A DNA stretch of 13,333 nt from Betaproteobacteria bacterium (GTDB lineage: Bacteria; Pseudomonadota; Gammaproteobacteria; Burkholderiales; SG8-41): NCBI GenBank assembly GCA_025353085.1, contig JANXRI010000375.1, positions 1-13,333 on the forward strand. The letters run 5' to 3'. Below, piece by piece: positions 6,872-13,333 of this stretch; the stretch's first letter is position 1; every line of letters starts with the position of its first letter. Below the pieces are notes generated by a model, which worked only from the letters and a program-made list of their open reading frames with translations, was not told the origin of the DNA and searched no databases. The position numbers were made by a program, and so were the translations under genes.

Positions 6872-7984
6872 TTATTTCTTGACCGGGCTCGAGGCGGCGA
6901 GTTTGCCGCGCGGGCTATACGCGAAATTATCGAAGCCGTATTCGGCCACCCGGAACCACTGGTACTGCTCGTCGCGGAATTTTTTCCAGGCCGGATAAAT
7001 TCGTTTCCAGTGCGAACTTTTTTCGGCCAGCTCGTCGTACAGTTCGAACGCCGCTTTTTCGCACGCTTCCATCACCGGACGCGGGAACAGCCGCAACTGC
7101 GTTCCACTGCCGACCAGTCGTTTGAACGCATCGGGATTTTTGGCGTCATAGCGGGCGACCATGTGCACATTCGCTTCCGCGCAGGATGCTTCGAGCACCG
7201 CCTGGTAATGCCTGGGCAACTCGGCCCATTTCTTGTCGTTGATCAGCAACGACAGTTCGGGGCCGCCCTCCCACCAGCCGGGATAATAGTAATACTTGGC
7301 GACTTTGTTGAAACCGAGCTTCTCATCGTCATACGGGCCCACCCATTCCGCCGCATCGATAGTGCCGCGCTCGAGCGCCGGATAAATGTCGCCGCCGGCA
7401 AGTTGCTGGGCGACCACGCCGAGCTTGGCCAGCACCTGGCCGGCCAGGCCGCCGATGCGCATCTTCATGCCCTTCAGATCGGCGACCGTCTTGATTTCCT
7501 TCCGGTACCAGCCGCCCATCTGCGCGCCGGTGTTGCCGCACGGGATATGCACTACGTTATAGTCCTTGAACAACAGCGCGAGTGCATCCATGCCGCCACC
7601 ATAATATTTCCACGCGTTCTGCTGGCGCGCATTGAGCCCGAACGGCACCGCAGTGCCAAACGCAAACGCGGGATCCTTCCCGACGTAGTAGTAAGGCGCG
7701 GTATGGCCGCACTCGACCGTGCCGTTCTGCACGGCATCGAGCACCTGCAGCCCCGGCACGATTTCACCCGCTGCGAAAGTACGGATCTGGAATTTATTTT
7801 CCGTGATCTCGGCGACGCGCTTCGAAACGATATCGGCCGCGCCGAAAATGGTGTCAAGGCTTTTAGGGAAACTCGACGCCATCCGCCATTGAATGGCCGG
7901 CTGCGATTGCGCGATCGCCGGTGCAGCGACAGTACCTGCTGCGAGTCCGGCCGCTGCATTTTTAAGAAATGAACGACGCTTCAT
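6872..7984 (-). CDS. dctP: TRAP transporter periplasmic substrate-binding protein, TakP/FcbT1 type, Tat-exported
   Basis: This periplasmic receptor delivers substrate to the DctQM permease. The 370 residues begin MKRRSFLKNAAAGLAAGTVA, a clear twin-arginine signal (RRSFLK), with likely cleavage after A25 (AIA-Q). Family blocks include YYYVGKDPAFAFGTAVPFGL (98-117), MKMRIGGLAGQVLAKLG (173-189), ERGTIDAAEWVGPYDD (205-220) and YPGWWEGGPELSLLIND (234-250). From memory of the TakP 2-oxo-acid receptor, Q155, R176 and E213-W214 fall where ligand and sodium are bound. This suggests a pyruvate-like 2-oxo acid; FcbT1 relatives bind aromatic acids, so the substrate is open. I chose ATG 7984 because a strong GGGGGGAG (7989-7996) sits four bases upstream; the frame stays open to 8095 but that part has no family look. 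It converges on dctM. Confidence 0.93.
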   Translation of the reverse strand: MKRRSFLKNAAAGLAAGTVAAPAIAQSQPAIQWRMASSFPKSLDTIFGAADIVSKRVAEITENKFQIRTFAAGEIVPGLQVLDAVQNGTVECGHTAPYYYVGKDPAFAFGTAVPFGLNARQQNAWKYYGGGMDALALLFKDYNVVHIPCGNTGAQMGGWYRKEIKTVADLKGMKMRIGGLAGQVLAKLGVVAQQLAGGDIYPALERGTIDAAEWVGPYDDEKLGFNKVAKYYYYPGWWEGGPELSLLINDKKWAELPRHYQAVLEASCAEANVHMVARYDAKNPDAFKRLVGSGTQLRLFPRPVMEACEKAAFELYDELAEKSSHWKRIYPAWKKFRDEQYQWFRVAEYGFDNFAYSPRGKLAASSPVKK

Positions 7985-8020
7985 TTTTCTCCCCCCTTTT
8001 TTAGGTGTAGAACTTTGTTC

Positions 8021-8030
8021 GCCAATTGGC
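8021..8030. promoter_or_regulatory. perfect 10-base palindrome upstream of dctP
   Basis: GCCAATTGGC lies 37 bases before the dctP ATG in the 97-base gap between dctP and the pmbA stop. It could be an operator half-site or simply chance. No clear -35/-10 pair was found around it. Confidence 0.2.
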
Positions 8031-8081
8031 CGCGTTTTTTTAAGTGCGCGTTGCCTATTGGACAGCAGCCGTCCTGCGCGG

Positions 8082-9449
8082 TCAATCCCCGCCAATCGTC
8101 ATGCGGTCGATCAAAATCGAGCCGCACTGCTTCGAGCCGCGCTTGATGATGTCGTTGCCGGCCGCGACGATGCCCGTGAACATGTCTTTCAAATTACCGG
8201 CGACCGTGATCTCGTGGACCGGGTACGCAATCTGCCCGTTTTCCACCCAGAAACCGGCGGCGCCTCGTGAATAATCGCCGGTCACCATGTTGATACCCGA
8301 CCCGAGCATCTCGGTCACCAGCAGGCCACGGTCCATTTGTTTCAGCAACTGCGGAAAATCCTGGCCGGTGTCTTTCAAAATCAGATTATGCGTGCCACCG
8401 GCATTGCCGGTCGTCTGCATGCCGAGCTTGCGCGCGGAATAGCTGCCCAGAAAATAGCCTCGCACGACACCCGCTTCGACCACGGGACGCCGGTGCGTGG
8501 CGACCCCTTCTTCGTCGAACGGGCTGCTCGCTTCACCTTTGACGATCAGCGGGTCTTCGGTGATCTCAACGATCGGCGCGAATATTTGTTGGCCGAGGCT
8601 GTCGACCAAAAACGACGATTTGCGATAGAGACTACCGCCGCTTACCGCCGCCACGAAATGGCCGAGTAACGAGGCCGCCACCGGCGCTTCAAACAGCACG
8701 GGCACTTGCGCGGTCGGGATTTTTTTTGCGCCGAAGCGCGCCAGTGCGCGCTGTCCCGCAATTTTGCCGACAGTTTCAGGCGCATCTAGCCCCGCCTGAT
8801 CGCGCGCCGACGTGTACCAGTCATCGCGCTGCATTTCGTCGCCCTTGCCGGCAATCACGGCGCAACTGATCCAGTGGCGCGAACTCGGGTAGCCGCCCAG
8901 AAATCCAAGTGAATTGCCATAGGCAAAATGCGATTGCTGCAGGGAGACGGTTGCGCCTTCCGAATTCGATATCCGCTTGTCGACCGCGAATGCAGCATCC
9001 TCGCACGCGCAGGCGAGTTCTATCGCGCGTTCGACCGGCAGATCCCACGGGTGAAATAAATCGAGATCCAAGATATCGCGCGCGAGAAGCGCTTCGTCAG
9101 CGAGACCCGCAAATTCGTCGCTCGCGGTGAACTTCGCAATCGACAACGCAGCATCCGCCGTTGCGCGCACCGCTTTGAGCGAAAAATCCGACGTGCTGGC
9201 GTGACCGCGCCGCTGGCCGATATAAACGGAAATCCCCATGCTCTTGTCGCGGTTGTATTCGATCGTTTCGACTTCACCGTGGCGCACGGTGACGGTCTGG
9301 CCCAAGCCTTCGGAGACTTCGGCCTCGCAGGCGGTAGCGCCATGCTCGCGCGCGTACTTGAGCACATCGGCGACGATTGCTTTCAGACTCGCGGAATCGT
9401 TGGCAAACTGGTTGCGCGGCGCGGCGCGCGGATTGACAGCGGTAGACAT
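8082..9449 (-). CDS. pmbA: metalloprotease PmbA/TldE
   Basis: PmbA (TldE) is the partner of TldD; the heterodimer degrades unfolded peptides and matures some modified peptides. The 455 residues match E. coli PmbA (450). Landmarks are VTVRHGEVETIEYNRDKSMG (53-72), VDKRISNSEGATVS (156-169), SSPFDEEGVATHRRPV (308-323), TTGNAGGTHNL (346-356) and, near the end, TEMLGSGINMVTGDYSRGAA. As expected for TldE, there is no HExxxH zinc helix, which belongs to TldD; tldD is not in this window. I chose ATG 9447-9449 (MSTAVNPRAAP). The frame is open to 9668, but that part overlaps darP and resembles nothing in the family. Divergent pmbA-darP (yjgA) is a conserved proteobacterial arrangement. Confidence 0.95.
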   Translation of the reverse strand: MSTAVNPRAAPRNQFANDSASLKAIVADVLKYAREHGATACEAEVSEGLGQTVTVRHGEVETIEYNRDKSMGISVYIGQRRGHASTSDFSLKAVRATADAALSIAKFTASDEFAGLADEALLARDILDLDLFHPWDLPVERAIELACACEDAAFAVDKRISNSEGATVSLQQSHFAYGNSLGFLGGYPSSRHWISCAVIAGKGDEMQRDDWYTSARDQAGLDAPETVGKIAGQRALARFGAKKIPTAQVPVLFEAPVAASLLGHFVAAVSGGSLYRKSSFLVDSLGQQIFAPIVEITEDPLIVKGEASSPFDEEGVATHRRPVVEAGVVRGYFLGSYSARKLGMQTTGNAGGTHNLILKDTGQDFPQLLKQMDRGLLVTEMLGSGINMVTGDYSRGAAGFWVENGQIAYPVHEITVAGNLKDMFTGIVAAGNDIIKRGSKQCGSILIDRMTIGGD

Positions 9450-9473
9450 CGGCGGGGCTTTCCCAAAAGTAGT

Positions 9474-9479
9474 TATCAT
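9474..9479 (+). promoter_or_regulatory. candidate -10 of a leaderless darP promoter
   Basis: TATCAT (five of six matches) ends six bases before the darP ATG at 9486. A start 7 bases downstream would fall on the A of the ATG, giving a leaderless mRNA. No Shine-Dalgarno is present. No -35 is seen. Confidence 0.4.
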
Positions 9480-9483
9480 ACCA
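9475..9483 (-). promoter_or_regulatory. candidate extended -10 promoter of pmbA
   Basis: On the minus strand this reads TGGTATGAT: a TGn extension plus TATGAT, five of six matches to consensus. Transcription would start near 9468, about 19 bases before the pmbA ATG. No -35 is seen at normal spacing. The same bases form the -10 of darP on the other strand. Confidence 0.5.
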
Positions 9484-9489
9484 GTATGA
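9476..9489. promoter_or_regulatory. 14-base palindrome over the pmbA/darP promoters
   Basis: TCATAC-CA-GTATGA is a perfect inverted repeat with a two-base centre. It covers the pmbA -10 region and the darP start codon. A dimeric regulator bound here would block both genes. No regulator is identified. Confidence 0.35.
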
Positions 9490-9998
9490 ATCCAGTCACC
9501 GATGAGATCGAGGAACCCGGCCGCCCGAGTAAATCGCAACGTAAACGCGACATGGTCGCGCTGCAGGACATGGGTGCCGAGCTCGTGATGCTGAACGCCG
9601 ATCAGCTTGCGCAAATCGAGTTGCCGGAGCGCTTGTTCGAGGCAATTGTCGACGCGCAACGAATCCACGACTTCGAAGGCCGCCGCCGCCAGATGCAGTT
9701 TATCGGCAAGCTGATGCGCGAAATCGACCCGGCGCCGATTCGCGCGCGGCTTGATTTGTGGAACGGGGTCGCGAGAGAGAGCACCGTGCAGCAGCGCCTG
9801 GTCGAACGCTGGCGCGAGCGTCTGCTCGCCGACGACGCGGAGCTAACGCTGTTTTTGGCGGAATACCCGGGCTGCGATTCGCAGCACCTGCGCTCGCTGA
9901 TTGCAAGTATTAAGCGCGATCGCGCGCTCAACCGCACGCCGAAAAATTATCGCGAGTTATTTCGCGCGTTGCGCGACATCGTCGCCGGAAAAAACTAA
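9486..9998 (+). CDS. darP: dual-action ribosome maturation protein DarP (YjgA)
   Basis: DarP is a helical protein (DUF615 family) that binds the pre-50S particle and helps mature the peptidyl-transferase centre. The 170 residues show family motifs: SKSQRKRDMVALQDMGAELV (15-34), LPERLFEAIVDAQRI (46-60), RRRQMQFIGKLMR (66-78) and C-terminal KNYRELFRALRDIV. E. coli YjgA is 183 residues. The ATG at 9486 gives the normal N-terminus; the frame is open upstream to 9201, but that part is antisense to pmbA. It is divergent from pmbA with 36 bases between the start codons. It stands 53 bases upstream of mog, which has its own -10. Confidence 0.95.
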   Translation: MNPVTDEIEEPGRPSKSQRKRDMVALQDMGAELVMLNADQLAQIELPERLFEAIVDAQRIHDFEGRRRQMQFIGKLMREIDPAPIRARLDLWNGVARESTVQQRLVERWRERLLADDAELTLFLAEYPGCDSQHLRSLIASIKRDRALNRTPKNYRELFRALRDIVAGKN

Positions 9999-10039
9999 CG
10001 ACCCACGGAGCAAGGCTAAAATCTCCCGCTTCGTCACGC

Positions 10040-10045
10040 TATAAT
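10040..10045 (+). promoter_or_regulatory. consensus -10 of a leaderless mog promoter
   Basis: A perfect TATAAT ends six bases before the mog ATG (10052), so the expected start point is the A of the start codon. There is no Shine-Dalgarno between. No good -35 is found 16-18 bases upstream. Spacing is identical to that at darP. Confidence 0.55.
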
Positions 10046-10051
10046 CCGCTC

Positions 10052-10603
10052 ATGCAAAACGAACTCTTGATCGGTCTCGTATCCATCAGCGACCGCGCCT
10101 CGAGCGGCGTCTACGAAGACAAGGGCCTGCCTGCCTTGCAGGAATGGTTTGGCGCAGCACTCGCCTCGCCGTGGAAAATGGTGACGCGGCTGATACCCGA
10201 CGAGCAGCCGGTCATTGAAGAGACACTGCGCGAACTGGTAGATGCGGCGCACTGCCATCTTGTCCTCACGACCGGCGGCACGGGACCTGCGCCGCGCGAT
10301 GTGACGCCTGAAGCAACGCTCGCCGTCGCCGATAAAGTGATGCCGGGATTCGGCGAGCAAATGCGGCAGGTCAGCCTCAAGTACGTGCCAACCGCGATTT
10401 TGTCGCGCCAGGCCGGCGTGATCAGAAAGCAGGCGCTGATCCTGAATCTGCCCGGGCAGCCCAAAGCGATCAAGGAAACGCTCGATGGAATATTTGCCGC
10501 GGTGCCTTATTGCATCGACCTGATCGGCGGCCCGTATATCGAGACCCACGAAAGCGTCATCAAAGTATTTCGGCCGAAGTCCGCATTGAAACCGAAGACC
10601 TGA
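10052..10603 (+). CDS. mog: molybdopterin adenylyltransferase
   Basis: Mog adenylates molybdopterin with ATP, preparing it for molybdate insertion by MoeA. The 183 residues show the MogA signatures RASSGVYEDKGLPAL (15-29), TTGGTGPAPRDVTPEAT (73-89) and LPGQPKAIKETLDG, followed by IDLIGGPYIETHE. D50 and D83 correspond to the catalytic D49 and D82 of E. coli Mog. The YEDKG and GGPY blocks favour Mog over the shorter MoaB; E. coli Mog has 195 residues. No other molybdenum-cofactor genes are nearby. The next gene starts 3 bases after the stop, so the two are co-transcribed. Confidence 0.95.
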   Translation: MQNELLIGLVSISDRASSGVYEDKGLPALQEWFGAALASPWKMVTRLIPDEQPVIEETLRELVDAAHCHLVLTTGGTGPAPRDVTPEATLAVADKVMPGFGEQMRQVSLKYVPTAILSRQAGVIRKQALILNLPGQPKAIKETLDGIFAAVPYCIDLIGGPYIETHESVIKVFRPKSALKPKT

Positions 10604-10606
10604 ACC

Positions 10607-11287
10607 ATGGGCGATCTGCTGCAAACCCTTGAAATAGAAACCGCGCCAAAACCTACGGCCGCCGTAATCTGGCTGCACGGCTTAGGCGCCGACGGCAATG
10701 ATTTCGCACCGATCGTGCCCGAGCTGCGGCTAGCCAATCCACCCGCAATCCGGTTCATCTTCCCGCACGCGCCGACGATGCCGGTCACCATCAACAACGG
10801 CATGGTGATGCGCGCCTGGTACGACGTGAGCTTCGGCGATCTCGAAGGCACCACCCGCCGCGCGGATGAAAAAGGCGTACGCGCATCCCAGGCGCATGTT
10901 GGCCGCTTGATCGAGCGTGAGACAACACGCGGAATAGCTGTCGAAAAAATCGTTATCGCGGGATTTTCGCAGGGCGGCGCGATTGCGCTGCAAACCGGTC
11001 TGCGTTATCCGCAGCGGCTTGCCGGCATCATGGCATTGTCGACGTATCTGCCGATGGGCGACAGCCTGGCAAGCGAAGCATCAGCGGCGAATCGTGCAAT
11101 TCCGATTTTTTATGCGCACGGCACTGACGATCCGGTGATTCCACTCGCAATGGCGACGAGCTCGCGGGAAAAATTAACGGCTGCAGGCTATCGCGTGGAT
11201 TTTCACGAATATCCGATGCAGCATTCTGTGTGCGCGGAAGAAGTGGGCGCCATCAGCGCGTGGCTCGCGGAGGTGCTGCCCGCATAA
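10607..11287 (+). CDS. carboxylesterase, phospholipase/carboxylesterase family (EstB-like)
   Basis: This is a cytosolic alpha/beta hydrolase that cleaves short-chain carboxylic esters; the natural substrate is unknown. The 226 residues have the oxyanion-side motif WLHGLGADGNDFAPIVPEL (22-40), nucleophile S121 in GFSQGGA, D175 in HGTDDPVIP and H206 in YPMQHSV. These are offset by exactly seven from the triad I recall for Pseudomonas fluorescens EstB (114, 168, 199). FPHAPTMPVTINNGMVMRAWYD (52-73) is also typical. No signal peptide is visible. It follows mog by 3 bases, with no metabolic link evident. It converges with the next gene across 39 bases that hold only a small hairpin without a T-tract. 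Confidence 0.9.
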   Translation: MGDLLQTLEIETAPKPTAAVIWLHGLGADGNDFAPIVPELRLANPPAIRFIFPHAPTMPVTINNGMVMRAWYDVSFGDLEGTTRRADEKGVRASQAHVGRLIERETTRGIAVEKIVIAGFSQGGAIALQTGLRYPQRLAGIMALSTYLPMGDSLASEASAANRAIPIFYAHGTDDPVIPLAMATSSREKLTAAGYRVDFHEYPMQHSVCAEEVGAISAWLAEVLPA

Positions 11288-11326
11288 ACTTTTGCCGCTC
11301 GCGGCAGCAACCGTTCAGCGCACAGG

Positions 11327-12871
11327 TCAAGCGTTCTTCATAACCTTGAAGCTGCCCCAGTCAAAATCATCGCCGCCTTCAATCAGCCGGCGCGGCATGA
11401 GGTAATACTGTTTACCGCGCACGTTCATTTCAAGCGGCTGCGTTTGCGAGTAGGTGCCGACCGGTAGCAGCAGCGTAACTTCGCCATTTTTGTCTGGTGT
11501 GGTTGACAACAGCACGGCTTGATATCCGTCGCGCAGCGCAATGACAGAGGACACACCGCCCGCCGGAGAAAGACGCACGGGAATGATTGCTTTCGAGATG
11601 AGATGAATGCCGACGCGGCGTTGCTGGAATTCGTCGCGTGTCAGGCGCCGAACCAGACCGACGCCCCAGAACTTGGAAGTCTCCCCCAGCACACCAAGCA
11701 GACCGCCGACTTTGATCCAGTCGCCTTTTACCTGCGGGACGATAGCGCCGAAACCACCATCGCTGATATTCTCGGCGATCCAGCTCTCACCCGCATTTTT
11801 GACCTGAAAATCGAGCGAGGTGTCGTCCTCGACCGGCCGCACCGAACGCAATATCTGCGACAGCCCATGAACCACGGTCAGCCGCGTGGCAGTCTGGCGC
11901 CGCTCGGAACTGCGCGCCGGCGGTTTGTCCGACCAGTACAGGGCCAGGTGCGTCATGACCGAGCGCACGAGCTCGACTTCGTAGTTGCCCCCAAGGTTGA
12001 CGTCGGAGGGCACGCCGTCCTTGGTCTTGATGTCCTCAATCAACTGGCGCAATGCGGCGAGGGCCTTGCCCGGCCCGAAATAGCGAATGTGCGGACTCAA
12101 ATCAAAGTTTTTCATAACGCGCGCCGGCGGCTTGCGCATGGAAAGATCAAAAAAATAATTGCAAGTCGCAGTGGGTCGGTCGCCCAACTCGTACATATCG
12201 CCGAAATGAGCGACCGTGCGCTCCGCGATCTCCTGCTTAAGCGGCGTCAGTCCATCGGTCGCCGAGACCCCCAGCATCAGCGCCTTTAGAAATTCGCGCT
12301 CGACGGTCCCCTGCCCATGCGCGCCGGGGTAAATATCCACCGCAGTCGTCGCAAAGCGTTTCGACTCGGCGAATACGAACATCCGTCCCAGCAGGCCCCA
12401 CAGACGGTCATCGACCGAGCCGTAACGAAGCGCGCTCCATTTAAGCTGTAACGTTACCGTGCGCAGCGCGCGGCCGACGATGATCGGCAAGTCCTTCTTT
12501 ATCGCGCCGGCACCGGAAGCGCCAGCCTGAAACTGCTCGATGCACTGGATATAACAATCACCGAGCGTTTTCCAGAATTCGAATATCGAGTTCCACAACT
12601 TGCTCTCGCGGAATTTTTCCTGGCGGTCGGTAGCGAGGTAATCTTGCGACAGCTTGCGCTGGTGCACCTTGGCCGCCTGATCGAGCGCATCGTATAGCTC
12701 GAAGCGATAGTCGAGCTTGAAACCCTCGGTGCGGCTCACCGAGTCGAGCCAGAACGTGACTTCGTCAAGCGCTTTCGTCGCGTCATGCGCGGGAAATTCC
12801 GCAATCAGCGTGCGCGCCTGCTTCGGATCCGCCATCGGATGATCGGGCTTACCGCCCCCGAACAATGCCAT
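11327..12871 (-). CDS. protein of unknown function with probable C-terminal PilZ-like barrel
   Basis: This 514-residue soluble protein is not identified by name. There is no signal peptide or membrane segment. Residues 1-300 look helical, with the distinctive CNYFFDLSMRKPPARV (237-251) and IRYFGPGKALAALRQLI (262-278). The C-terminal part has features of a PilZ c-di-GMP fold: an arginine patch RRQTATR (324-330), N368-I-S370-D-G-G373 fitting (D/N)xSxxG, then GLVRRL (405-410) and RVGIHLIS (419-426), which resemble the later PilZ strands. The arginine pair has one residue more than the standard RxxxR, so c-di-GMP binding is uncertain. I recall similar uncharacterised proteins in betaproteobacteria. 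The start has GAGGGG about seven bases upstream. It is downstream of an ABC permease on the same strand but 221 bases away. Confidence 0.8.
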   Translation of the reverse strand: MALFGGGKPDHPMADPKQARTLIAEFPAHDATKALDEVTFWLDSVSRTEGFKLDYRFELYDALDQAAKVHQRKLSQDYLATDRQEKFRESKLWNSIFEFWKTLGDCYIQCIEQFQAGASGAGAIKKDLPIIVGRALRTVTLQLKWSALRYGSVDDRLWGLLGRMFVFAESKRFATTAVDIYPGAHGQGTVEREFLKALMLGVSATDGLTPLKQEIAERTVAHFGDMYELGDRPTATCNYFFDLSMRKPPARVMKNFDLSPHIRYFGPGKALAALRQLIEDIKTKDGVPSDVNLGGNYEVELVRSVMTHLALYWSDKPPARSSERRQTATRLTVVHGLSQILRSVRPVEDDTSLDFQVKNAGESWIAENISDGGFGAIVPQVKGDWIKVGGLLGVLGETSKFWGVGLVRRLTRDEFQQRRVGIHLISKAIIPVRLSPAGGVSSVIALRDGYQAVLLSTTPDKNGEVTLLLPVGTYSQTQPLEMNVRGKQYYLMPRRLIEGGDDFDWGSFKVMKNA

Positions 12872-13005
12872 GCGTGCGCCCCTCGTTGCTCAAGTCCGGC
12901 TGTTTAACGTCAAAACAATTGTGAAGTCGCAATGGCTGCACTACCAACTCAAAAACATCATCGATCTCGCGCGCCAGTGAATGGTTCATCATAACAAAGA
13001 CTGAC

Positions 13006-13086
13006 GTTTTAAGATCGAGGATTGAGGGGCGCCGCGCGAGGACACGAAAGTGACACTGTTGACCAATCCTCATTTCGCGCTCCTGG
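13006..13086. repeat. degenerate intergenic element, copy B
   Basis: The left arm 13006-13027 matches copy A (3014-3035) at 17 of 22 bases and includes GAGGATTG (13017-13024), whose exact complement CAATCCTC is at 13064-13071. TCCTCATT (13067-13074) and CGCTCCT (13078-13084) also occur in the right arm of copy A. It starts just after the ABC permease stop in transcription order, as copy A follows glyA. The remainder of the 12872-13092 gap shows no clear promoter. Confidence 0.45.
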
Positions 13087-13092
13087 ATCTTT

Positions 13093-13333
13093 TTAAAGCC
13101 TTTCGGTTTCACTCTGCGCCGGCCGCCAGACCAGCAGACGCCTTTCCGCGAATGAGACCAGCGCATCGAGCGCCAGCGCGAATGCCGTCAACACGAGGAT
13201 GCCCGCGAATACCGTATTAATATCGAACGCGCCCTCAGCCTGCAGAATCAAATAGCCGACGCCGCGCGACGAGCCGAGGTATTCGCCGACCACCGCGCCG
13301 ACGAACGCCATGCCGACGGACGTATGCAGGCTT
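13093..13333 (-). CDS. ABC transporter permease, SsuC/TauC type, C-terminal end only
   Basis: This is the last 79 or so residues of an inner-membrane permease for a binding-protein-dependent importer; the N-terminus lies beyond the right edge. It reads SLHTSVGMAFVGAVVGEYLG, then SSRGVGYLILQAEGAFD, a hydrophobic segment (VFAGILVLTAFALALDALV) and FAERRLLVWRP before the stop. The GEYLGSSRGVGYLI block after the EAA loop and the ERRLLVW end are typical of the nitrate/sulfonate/taurine permease family (BPD_transp_1). The ATP-binding and substrate-binding subunits are not visible, so the substrate (sulfonate, nitrate, pyrimidine precursor or other) cannot be stated. Confidence 0.88.
   Translation of the reverse strand, partial: SLHTSVGMAFVGAVVGEYLGSSRGVGYLILQAEGAFDINTVFAGILVLTAFALALDALVSFAERRLLVWRPAQSETERL

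Noticed and set aside
7010..7972. 320-codon open frame on the plus strand opposite dctP
   Set aside because: Antisense to a complete, well conserved receptor gene; composition is that of a mirror frame.
7985..8095. In-frame N-terminal extension of dctP to ATG 8095
   Set aside because: It would hide the Tat signal behind 37 unrelated residues, would overlap the pmbA stop, and ignores the GGGGGGAG site just before ATG 7984.
9433..9438. Perfect TTGACA before darP
   Set aside because: It is inside the pmbA coding region, 35 bases from the darP -10, with no -10 at 16-18 bases; coincidence.
9450..9668. In-frame N-terminal extension of pmbA
   Set aside because: It overlaps darP on the other strand and adds 73 residues absent from the family.
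11293..11306. Hairpin TGCCG-CTCG-CGGCA between the esterase and the 514-residue gene
   Set aside because: The convergent position suggests a terminator, but the stem is only five pairs and no T run follows on either strand.
11519..12289. 256-codon open frame opposite the 514-residue protein
   Set aside because: Considered because the real gene is uncharacterised, but the minus-strand frame has a good ribosome site, full length and protein-like conserved blocks, while this one does not.
12849..12992. 47-codon frame on the minus strand starting ATGATG, overlapping the start of the 514-residue gene
   Set aside because: The text looks moderately protein-like (HSLAREIDDVFELVVQP), but there is no Shine-Dalgarno, no -10 and no recognised family. 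It could be a small upstream peptide; evidence is too thin to list as a gene.

Overview
The window looks like a chromosomal stretch from a GC-rich betaproteobacterium. Three things point there: the gene order glyA-nrdR-ribD-ribE-ribBA, the divergent pmbA/darP(yjgA) pair, and protein sequences of betaproteobacterial type. I cannot name the genus. Most of the window is core metabolism. I see no phage, insertion sequence, CRISPR array, rRNA or tRNA.

Region 1 (1-4374, minus strand) reads glyA, nrdR, ribD, ribE, ribBA (cut by the left edge). From nrdR on the genes are separated by only 1-6 bases, so they form a riboflavin operon led by the ribonucleotide-reductase repressor NrdR. glyA lies 117 bases upstream of nrdR and supplies one-carbon units. 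The RibBA protein is really a RibBX-type protein: its GTP cyclohydrolase II half has lost the zinc-cysteine region in the visible part, so an independent RibA must exist elsewhere.

Region 2 (4375-7984) is a three-part TRAP transporter. dctQ and dctM are translationally coupled on the plus strand. The Tat-exported, TakP/FcbT1-like binding protein gene faces them on the minus strand, and one very strong bidirectional terminator separates the two. The likely substrate is a 2-oxo acid or other carboxylate.

Region 3 (8082-11287) holds pmbA (TldE peptidase/maturation subunit, minus) divergent from darP (50S assembly factor, plus) across only 36 bases, then mog (molybdenum cofactor) and an EstB-like carboxylesterase, both plus. 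darP and mog each carry a good -10 hexamer exactly 6 bases before the ATG and no Shine-Dalgarno, so both are probably leaderless.

Region 4 (11327-13333, minus strand) holds a 514-residue protein of unknown function with a probable C-terminal PilZ-like barrel, and the C-terminal end of an SsuC/TauC-type ABC permease.

The least explained signal is a degenerate intergenic element present twice (about 3014-3123 and 13006-13086). Each copy directly follows the stop of a minus-strand gene, with GAGG/CCTC-rich inverted arms and a left arm matching at 17 of 22 positions. No wholly new system is evident. The best leads are this repeat, the PilZ-like protein, the leaderless promoters and the RibBX variant.
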